Below are positions 55,343-64,000 of a stretch of 64,000 nt of DNA, piece by piece. Each line of letters opens with the position of its first letter. Within the stretch, counting starts at the first letter, position 1. Made by a program: the position numbers and the translations under genes. The DNA comes from Ulva prolifera. Its lineage: Eukaryota > Chlorophyta > Ulvophyceae > Ulvales > Ulvaceae. The DNA is taken from NCBI GenBank assembly GCA_023078555.1, contig CM041200.1:7680807-7744806 (forward strand). The letters run 5' to 3'. Below the pieces are notes generated by a model. That model saw only the letters and a program-made list of their open reading frames with translations, did not search any database and was not told the origin of the DNA.

Positions 55343-58300
55343 GGGGTCCCCACTCCCTCGGTTCCACCACCCAACCGGGCCCCTCCGCCCTCCCCACCTA
55401 AGGTGTTGGAGCTACACCCTGCAAACGTCACGGTCGCCTCCACCGCAGCTGAGCTGATGCGCGCTGTCAGCGCCGGCGCGCGGGACATCGAGATTCGTGA
55501 CCACCTTGACCTCACACCCCTGCTCCATGATGTCAGGGCTTCCTTTTATCTTTCATACGTGCCAGAATTCGAGGCCGTGCACAGGCGAATGCAAGTAGAC
55601 GCCCTGGCGATGTTCCACGTGGCCAGTACCACGCGGTCAATTCGGGTGAGCACATTCACTTGATGCCTCTTGTGCATGTGCAGTTCAAACATATCGGGCC
55701 AGTTCATCAGTCAGCTTGAATTGGAAACCGTGATGGCCAATCACACTGACTAGCTGTTTCTGAGTGAGGCTGGGTCATGCACGTACGCTGCAGAGTATAC
55801 GTAGGTCCAGTCGTCTGTGAGTAGCAGCTGCTTATATGGGGTCAAATGGCCATCTACTGCGTCTTGACATATGGGGGTCGCAATTGACCATGTCCCGTGA
55901 TCACTCGCCAAAATCTGCGCTGGTGCAGGGCAATTGTAGCAACCCAGACGCGGCAAAGGCGCTGCAGCTGCCGCCGTTGCAGCCGGGAGACGCTCTGATG
56001 CTGCCACTGCGGCCGTTCCAGTGCCTCCTCCTTGTGCCAGACACGCTCCTCGATGTCGATCAAAGCCGCCTGTGGCTAGACAACCTCTACCTCAGGCCCC
56101 ACTGGCAGCCTGGTGTCCAGGTGCTGCCATCCCTGCAACGCAATCCCTCGTTTGTCGCTGCCGGCATGCAGAAGCCCAACACTGTGTTCTACCACCCAGC
56201 AATGATATTCCCCAAACCCACAGAGGTACACGCGACCGCGGTGACTTTCCAGGGCCACAGCGCGCTCAGCTGGCATGCTGTGCATGCTGTGGGAGTTGGA
56301 ACTGAGACAGCCGTGTTCCTGCATGGTACGTGCTTCCACTTGAAAGCTGCGCGCTGTCTTGCTTTGTTCGAGATGTCAACAGTATATATGACATCCATTC
56401 TGCAGTGGTAGCCTGGCTATAGTGAGCATTTGACAGGTGTGACACGATCATGCGTATCCACCGGGAAACACATACATGTGGTCAGTGATTATGCTTTTGA
56501 CTCAGCCACAGCTCATGCTAGAATGGCTGCAAATTCAAGCACACGCATGCAGACTGCATCATCACAGATTGGGGCGGCCGGGCGCCTCCACTAGCAATCA
56601 CCACATGGGCCAGTGCCAGAATCACAGATACCGTCTTCCGCAACATGCGCCAGACCGCGCGGAGCTCGTTGACGTATCCTTCAACGGCCTCCTCCAGTTC
56701 AGCAATGTCACCCTTGCTGATACCCCGGTGCCTCCCCAGGGCCGCATTGTTGCAACGTCCATGAACGATTACCAGCTCTCCCGCGTCCAAGACGGCGTCG
56801 GCGTGTATTATGCGGCAGATGACGAGAACTACGATGTGGACGTGGAGGAGGTGCCGTCCGGCGCTAGCGGTGTATTCGGCACAGACCACGCCATCGCGAG
56901 CGCGCTCATGAGTGATTGCCTGTTTCAGCACTACGAGGAGGGTGACATCACGCCGCAGCCGGGGTGTCCCCAAGCGTCGGTGGCGAAGCGGGCGGCTGTT
57001 GGAGCGCGCATGCGCAACGAGACCGCGGCGGGTACCCTGGCGGTTGCCCATGACGTTTACTATGCACCAGTGGACACCGGGTCCTTCCGGGATGCCGAAG
57101 ACTTCTATGCCTCCGTAAACGACTTCATCGACAACATGCCGGCGCCTGCAGCTGAATACGGGTATGTCAGCGGGCCAGACTATTACGACTGGCGGGACAT
57201 GAAAGACCGGCTCGACAGATTGCAGGAACAGGACCCCTGGTTTTCGGGAATCCAAAGAGTGTGTACTGCCTGACCTTCCACAAGAGATTGAGAACCAACT
57301 CCTGCTCTGGATGTAGCCTGCAAGCTATGGGCTGCTGCCTGAAAAGCTTGTGACTGGAATCAAAGCAGCCCTGACTCAATTTGATGAAAATTATCAGGCA
57401 ACTGAGATGCTGTGATATGTATGGATGCATGTGGTGAATGGTTCTGCAGCTGCAGGTTCTGCCATCCCACCCACCTCCACCGCCAGATTGGCCGCAACTG
57501 AGCGGACCACCGACTGCAATCGGCACGGAGGCCGGAGCCCTACGGCCTGAGCAGCCAACCTCCTGCATCCTCAAGCTGACCATTTCTGCCACGCTGTGCA
57601 CTGCGCTTTGCGCACTGCTGATCAAATTTGCAGCGGTGCATCGGCAGCGGACAGCTGCAGCAGCCGCAGGGAAGATGGCATGCAGAAGGCCTGCGGCAGC
57701 TGAGCTCCATGCTGCGACACAGCCGCAACTTCCTGTGGGCTCAAACCTCCAAATTTCAGGCAGTCCGTATGTCGATGTGCACATACCTCAGTCTGCGATG
57801 AACCCTGACTACGAGTATATCCTTCCGGGCCAGCTGTCGCTGCTCATGGGCGGGCCCGTCCTCGATTCGGTTCACGATGCCCCCTGTGGGGGTCCTGCCT
57901 TGGAGCCGACACGCGGCAGCAACGACAACATCCCGAGCAAACATGACAGCGCAGCAGCGTCGGGCCGCAGCAACGGTTCAAAGACCACGAGCGTGCAACG
58001 CCTAGAAATCGTTGACGGCTGCACTATCCGCAGCGATGTCCGCTCAAGCCCTGCCGGTCTGTGCTTGCGGACAGCAGCTGTGTCCGCGCCGGTGTGTGGT
58101 GCGTCTGCAGACGAGTGGATCGGCCAGGGGGAGGCGCTGCCATCAAAGTCGCCACCAGATCTTGAGGAGGCGGGGGGCACGTTCGTGCCCTCCCCTTTTG
58201 ACAGCATTCAGCACAGCACACAGAAACATGACTTGTACCACGTGACTGGCCGATCTGGAGTGATTGCGCACATGCATGAAGTTTACACTTTCAGAGCGGT

Positions 58301-59489
58301 ACAAAACCAGGGGTTTAGTTTTTGCGGCACGCCCAAGCTAAGCTGCCAGGGGCAGGCAGCCGTCACGCCTCAGGATGGTGTCGGTCGTGTAGAGACCAGC
58401 CCTGTGGGTGGTACGGCCACCACGGTGCCAGCGGCCGTTCAGGCGGCGCAGCAGCTGCGGCGCCTGTGCCGGCAGCTGGACAGCTTTGGTGAGCGGGACA
58501 GATTCCTGGGGCGCTTTGAGATGCTGGGTCGACAGCACCGGAGGCGTGGAGGTGCGATGGCGGTTGCGACTCATGTCTCCAGCTTGCCATTGCGGTGTCC
58601 TGCTGCTTAAAATCTACGACCTTGCACGGTCACATAGTGAGGTTTGTATTATTCTAAAAAGTTATCCTCAAAGATGCGTGAATTACAGGGCAAGGGCTTG
58701 TGCAATTTGCGGAGGACAAGCATGGCTGCGAGTTTGCAATCAAGTTCTTCCTGGACAGGGGCACGTTCCTCACCGAGGCCGCCCTTTACGCCGCAGCCTT
58801 CCCCCACCTCCGCAGCACCGCTTCGCCGGAGCTTGCAGCCCGTTTGTATGTAGATTCTGTCACAGACACAGGCGCTGTCGGCAGCGCTGTTCCAATGGTG
58901 GAAGCCATAGCGAGCTTCCTACCGCATGTGGAGGTGGTGTGCGATGGCATGGCGGGGGGCCTGCAAGTGGAGGACCCCGGCGGGCGGCCGCTGCCGCCAT
59001 GCATTGTGATGGAGAAGGGAGAGAGCCTGCACGATTGGAGCAACCGGGCGGAGCCGGACCTCTTCACGGCGCTCGCAGTGCGTTTTTGCCCTGCCAACTT
59101 ATGTCACAGCGCACACCTATGCCACACCCCTGGCCAGCCATGGAGCCATCACCATGTGGGTCGGCTGTGAGGCACTGATATGTACACCTTGCCAGCGGTG
59201 GTTGTACAGGAACATTCACTGCAGTGTCTGGAAGGGCTGTGCTTGGCCTGTCCACATGATGACTTTGAGTTTCTTCCGCTCTACTTGTGACATCGATGTG
59301 AATTCGAAAGCCATGACATATCAAACGCAACAGAGCGGTTCAGCCTTACTGTGCAGCACTCTCCGGCCGTGACATTTGAAGAGCACCCATTCTCAGCAAT
59401 CATCAATACAGACTCTGTATTGCAGAGTGATCACGTTGCTGCAGGTGTTATCTAACATTTCGCTACGCCTGGCGGACATGCACGACGCA

Positions 59490-59522
<33 letters not shown>

Positions 59523-60529
59523 GTCATGTGGCCGCCGCGACAGAACCGGTGGACAATCATTGACTTTGGCTGCATAGCTCGCAATGGGGAGGACGAGCCG
59601 CTGAGCTTCACGCTCGCATACGCTGCGCCGGAGGTTGCGGCGGCCCTGCAGCAGCAACAGCGCACTGTGGCGTCGACTCCGGCACTGGACGCATGGTCGC
59701 TGGGGGTGATGGCGTATGAACTACTCACCGGCACCCCGGCATTTGACCTGCTCGCTGTCGGCGCTGCCCAGGTGTGTTGCAGATGCAGAATCATTGCTGA
59801 GAGACAAATGTTGCTCAAGAGAAGTTTGCCACTTGCTCTCATAAATCGTTGCCAACATTGCGCATGCCAAAACAGCGCTTGAATCAGCACTGGCTTCAGT
59901 GACCACCTGGACAATTAATATATACCGTGCTTTCAGTAGCTTCTAGTAGTAGTATCTGTGAGGTCTTTGGCGGTCGTCAATGCTAGGACTCGATTTGCTA
60001 TGCCTGTGAATGCCCGGGATGAAGATATCATTCCATCTCGGGCACAGCTCTGCTTCTGTTTGCAAGCGAGGCTGCCACTCAAGTTGCACAATACATGCAT
60101 CCCATTGTCATTTTACCAAGTACAGTATACCCATGCACCCTCCGCGATTGGCCCTTTGAGCTGCACACTGCCTTGGCAAGAAGGCCATCGCCTCAACAAG
60201 ATCAGCCACACTCCACTGGTGCATGCCCCGCAGAGCCACGAAGTGCCCTGCCTCTGATGATGGAGTCTGCTGAGCACCTGCCTTCATTCATGTGGGAGCT
60301 GTTTGAGGTTGTGATGTAGGTGTGGGTACAGGTGATGGAGATGCTCGTGGCGCTGCAGCCACTGCCGTGGGAAGGCGAGCTCAGCACACATACATGGCAG
60401 AAGCTCGGGGCACTGCGGCGGCCGGTGCTGCAGCTGCTACAGCGCGAGCCCGCCCGCCGCGGCTCGCCACGCTCCTTCCACGACGCCTGCAAGGCTGTTT
60501 TCAGCAGCTGGACTACGATTGAATGCTGA
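55343..60529 (+). CDS. Receptor-like protein kinase with beta-helix-like ectodomain, multi-exon
   Basis: The first exon visible starts near 55,343 with a proline-rich stretch (PPPNRAPPPSPPK), then AELMRAVSAGARDIEIRDHL, a pattern seen at the start of pectin-lyase-like beta-helix ectodomains in green-algal receptor kinases. It ends at a GTGAGC donor at 55,646. Ectodomain exons follow (about 55,880-56,324 and 56,590-57,260). The exon at 57,456-58,551 has a single membrane segment LKLTISATLCTALCALLIKF (about 57,570-57,630), then a long cytosolic linker ending FLGRFEMLGRQHRRRGG. Kinase exons are 58,689-59,075, 59,445-59,771 and 60,332-60,529. The stop is at 60,527-60,529. Such proteins would sit in the plasma membrane and signal by Ser/Thr phosphorylation; no ligand can be inferred. 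No signal peptide exon was found. The true 5' end may lie further upstream, where the Kangaroo-like element now ends at 54,670. Confidence 0.78.
58689..60529 (+). other. Kinase catalytic domain of the receptor-like gene
   Basis: Catalytic landmarks in order: a glycine loop completed across the intron (GGQGLVQFAEDKHG), the ATP-anchoring lysine in CEFAIKFFL, a hinge-region candidate CIVMEKGESLHDW, the catalytic loop YVHRDLKPANVMW (about 59,499), the metal site IIDFGCIARNG (about 59,563), AYAAPEV, DAWSLGVMAYELLTG, and a C-terminal lobe ending RRGSPRSFHDACKAVF. The HRD aspartate, the DFG aspartate and the AIK lysine are all present, so the domain looks active. The 5' exon boundary splits a glycine codon (donor at 58,552, acceptor AG at 58,687-58,688). 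Confidence 0.88.
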
Positions 60530-62276
60530 ATGCTGCTATTGCACGAAATGCGGATACGCTCAAGGCAATGCGAACCTTAAGAAGGTTAAGGCCGTGCCAG
60601 TTGTGCCACACGGACACCAGGCCTTGCAGCTACTGCCCGAATGCAGAGGCTGCAACCGAAAGACGATACCTTGATTATCGAAATTGTTCTATGTGGTCGG
60701 TTCTGATGTCCCAGCATTGCTGTCTGAGGCATGCATGTTGCTTGTGGCCCCGGCTGATGTGGGCCTGCGGTGTGGCTGTGCTACTGCTGTGGTACGGTGT
60801 GTGTCAAAATTTTGACCTTGAAGGACAAATGCGAGGAGGCGGGTACCGACGCGTGCGCAAAAACGCCCGGCTGCTAAAAAAGAAGTAGTTTGTGTGTATG
60901 CATGAAGACATAGCCGTGTCCATTTCGACATTGACAGGTTGTTGAACTCCAAAGTCCGGGACCGTAGCAGTCGACAGACCTGTACAACACATGTACACAT
61001 GGGTGCGTTCATGCCAAAGCCAGCGCCCTTGCACAAGAGGCGTCCATCCACACAGCTGCAGCTCCAGCACCGAGCAAGTCAGATAGTGCCCCTCACGAGT
61101 GTTGTGCGGGGCTGGATACCCACAAACCGAATGTGCACTTCACCTGAGTTGTATGCTTGCCTGCAGTGCTATCTGCCTCTATACTTCGCCTGCAAACATC
61201 TTACTTCACCTACACAGACGCTGCTGGTCGTCAAATCCTTGTTATGGTCATTCTGACGGCGGTGTTGAATGAACACCGGTGCCCGGAGGCACGTAGCACT
61301 TGGAGGCACTACCCTTGGATATTTATGGAACAACCGAGATTTCCGCAGTAAGGAATCACAAAACGCGCAACCCCTGCACGCCTTCACCCGGGACATCGAA
61401 ACTGGCAGCCAATTGCTCCCCCACCCGCATGTATTGCAGCCCACTGCGAATTGCCACCGTCCTAAGAATTTGAACTCTCCGACCGGGCGCCCCGCGCAAC
61501 CACGGCAATAGCCGCTCCGGCACGAAGCGGATGAATACCATGTTCGCCTGGCCTGCCGCCCCAAGCCCTAGCGTTGCGTTGCTGCGGCATAGCCCTAGCC
61601 TGCTCCGGAGACAAGCCAAACACAATATCCCGCCGCGGCCGCCTGCTTTAACGACACCATGCCATCCGGGCCTGCACCGCACGTAGCCCACCTAGCTCGG
61701 CGTGAACGCAGAAATCGATTGATTTGCAATGGTATTTTAAGATCTGCCATCCTGACATTGCCAGCCTCATTGATAGCACTCGTGCGCCATCGTTGGCGTG
61801 GCGGAAAGACACATCATCCCAACTGATTGCCGCAGCATCCGAGCATCGTGAAAATGCACGACATGACGTCATCCACCATGCCCACAAGTGCTGCTCATGT
61901 GCATACCCCTCCCTCCCCAAACCCCTGATCTGTCCGCAAGCCCTGCCGGCCCACCGCAACTATGGGCTCCCGTTCGTCCGCTCTACACGTAATGGCATGT
62001 TGACCGAGACATGACACCAACCATATTTTTTTCCCCTGACCCCGATTCCACAACGTGACTAATCCCACATGAACGCGGAAAGCTTCGCGCGGACCGAGGT
62101 CTTTTTGAGATGCAGCACCTCCGATGCACGAAGAATCCAGTATGCGGCCGAATGTTCGGATCGCTACGGCAGCCCTACCTAGTTGGCGAATGTCAGAGAA
62201 TGTCAAATCTGTAGAGCGCATGCCGTCAGTGTATATTTATTGTATGCTAGCCATGAGCACGTTCCGGAGATATCTT
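60530..62276. other. No firmly supported gene
   Basis: Downstream of the kinase stop. Includes probable 3' UTR and intergenic sequence. The only suggestive stretch is at 61,648-61,959 (minus), listed separately. Confidence 0.45.
61648..61959 (-). pseudogene. Possible degraded tyrosine-recombinase fragment
   Basis: A short minus-strand open stretch contains RCSDAAAISWDDVSF followed by GARVLSMRLAMSGWQILKY. This recalls the R-x-x-D-L-x-x-L-x-W-x-D-V segment and the next strand of phage-integrase-type recombinases found in DIRS or Crypton elements. No H-x-x-R box or tyrosine was found nearby. Very tentative. Confidence 0.2.
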
Positions 62277-62822
62277 TGTGGTGAAACCAGGAGTTTCAGG
62301 AGAATCATAAGCATGGCTCAATAGGAGACTGCTGTGTGAGGGAGCTAGAAGCTAGCATATCAAGAGGTGGTTGTACGCATGGTTGCTGTACACGTGCTCG
62401 ACGCGATCCCTGAGATAAAGGGACTCAGAAAGCGGGAGCGTTTGTTGTTTTGCACATAGGTAGACATTATGTGTCTGTGTGCTTGTTTGCATATAAGCCT
62501 TGTGTTGACTCCAGTAGGACATCTTGTCTATTGGAGTTAAACACAGGTATGGTGTCCTCTAGCTGACATGCATGGATATGTGGTTGGTTTGTGCTTGTGG
62601 ACACATAGTCTGCTGAGCTGGTATAACTCAGCATGTTGAATGCAGGCTGCATGAATCTGTGAGCACTCTAGAGGGAGACACTCACAGCAGCTGTGTTCTT
62701 TCACAGGTATACTTCTACTTAGTGTATACCTCTGTAATCTTGTCTACTGGAGTTAAACACAGGCTGCATGAATCTGTGAGCACTCTAGAGGGAGACACTC
62801 ACAGCAGCTGTGTTCTTTCACA
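62277..62822. mobile_element. Solo LTR (546 bp), sister of 53,524-54,070
   Basis: Same family and orientation as the copy in the Kangaroo gag region and nearly identical to it, with the same internal duplication. It is flanked by its own 5-bp duplication ATCTT (62,272-62,276 and 62,823-62,827), so it is an independent insertion, not a segmental copy. Confidence 0.92.
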
Positions 62823-62827
62823 ATCTT

Positions 62828-64000
62828 TCATGCAAACCGTCCCCAACTGGTCCCCGCACGCCTACAGGTGCATTATGACATCCCCACGTGTTCCGTGTCG
62901 TAATTTTACGTAGTTGTGCATCGGCTATTGACAAGGCAATATATGTCCGAGTGCAGATCCATTCCGCACATCCGGTGTGTATGTCCGCATGACTGACTGT
63001 CAAGACGCTGGTTAGTCTCATCGAGTGTGCACAGGGGTTAATGCACGTGCCTGAGCTGGTAAGCATGCTGACTGCGCATGATGACATGGAGGGGAGCATA
63101 CCTTGCCGCAAAGGTCGCAATTGGCAGAAATGAAGGTAAGAATTGAATCGGTGACCTCATGAGTACACACGACATGCTCTAACAACTATGGCTCACCTGA
63201 AGCAACGAAACCTGTGTTAGATGACGCCTCCCTTGAGTTAGTCGCCTATATCCTTGAATCCACAGATATGAATATCCCACAACATTGCCAAGCATATATG
63301 CGTCTCGACCGCGAAGGGTTACCCCTACCGAGACCAGTCGACTTGTCTAAATACATGTTGCTTTCAACAATCATACAATCACACAGCAATGGCTCACAAC
63401 CCGTCCTCCGGCCCAATGGTCGATGCCTACACCCCCAGTTTGGGCGAGTCAGCCCTGAGGGAAATCCTCACGTTAAGCATCACATTGAACAACTCCTTGA
63501 CTTCATTGGACCCCCCAATTACTGACCCACTTGCCACATCACTCGGCCCCCTCGGCAATACATCACCCTGCCCTTTTAGCGTCTCTCAAGCTTGCTTTTT
63601 AAAGTCCCATTGCTGAATCGCCCTCCCGGAAACTCAGCCCTGGACCCCCGCATCCTCATGCACGTCGCTGAGGCCTATGAGTGGAAGTGCTGAGTGGCGA
63701 GGCGGCCCCCGAGACTGGAAAGGAATAGCTGGTTCGGCGATCTGTGCAGGCCTATTCTGCCATCTGTGGTTCGCAGGGCGTGTCGTGAGAAGTTGTTGTG
63801 TAGTCCAGTGCACTGTGTGCATGGCATGCATGTGCATGCATAGGTCTGATTAGGTCTGTGCAGAGGGTCATGGCAGTTGGGTATTTGATTGCATATAGGT
63901 AGACTGTAGCAGGTGAACACTATCGTGTTCACTGAGCTCCCGCTGTCATGACAGGTTATGGGCTTCTGACGACTCCACTGCGCCAGCAATGAGCAACGTC
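62828..64000. other. No supportable gene
   Basis: Short frames only. A 103-codon open stretch (63,214-63,525, plus) has mixed protein-like composition but no motif I recognise and no visible splice context. Confidence 0.4.

Noticed and set aside
56518-57255. 245-codon minus-strand frame opposite the receptor ectodomain
   Set aside because: Shadow of the plus-strand exon, which continues in frame with an ectodomain-like protein and fits the gene structure.

Overview
This is a eukaryotic nuclear window, most likely from a green alga (Chlorophyta, volvocine/chlorophycean side). Three things support that. First, there is an intron-containing receptor-type protein kinase with a proline-rich wall-protein-like stretch and a parallel-beta-helix-like ectodomain, an architecture common in chlorophycean algae. 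Second, there is a Kangaroo-type DIRS retroelement whose tyrosine recombinase runs antisense to RT/RNase H, as first known from Volvox. Third, long CA/TG tracts are present. No bacterial-style operon or CRISPR array was seen. The species cannot be named from the sequence.

Layout. 1-762 is an almost pure CA tract running into a solo LTR (763-1555). 4598-6184 (minus) holds a probable GT25-like glycosyltransferase in at least two exons. 7.3-10.7 kb holds a tRNA-like sequence, a small TA-flanked inverted-repeat element (8300-8656) and minisatellites. 10.88-23.56 kb is a cluster of four long related repeat units in the same orientation; two of them carry further DNA-transposon insertions whose empty sites survive in sister units.

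23,795-54,670 is the centrepiece, a nest of elements four levels deep. A Kangaroo-like DIRS element with split direct repeats at both ends was entered in its RNase H region by a 23.5-kb CACTA transposon (26,456-49,944; TIR starting CACTACAAGGATG, 3-bp duplication TGT). The CACTA element carries an intron-rich Tnp2-type transposase gene (minus) and a divergently transcribed coiled-coil gene (plus), a further minus-strand reading frame of unknown function, and an internal tandem array with a 344-bp period. That array was in turn entered by a very young Ty3/Gypsy chromovirus (29,956-39,794; 794-bp LTRs that look identical, 5-bp duplication GAGCT). A separate 547-bp solo LTR sits in the Kangaroo gag region, and its near-identical sister lies at 62,277-62,822.

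55,343-60,529 (plus) is the clearest host gene, a multi-exon receptor-like kinase. The remaining 3' part of the window has a solo LTR and no gene I can support.
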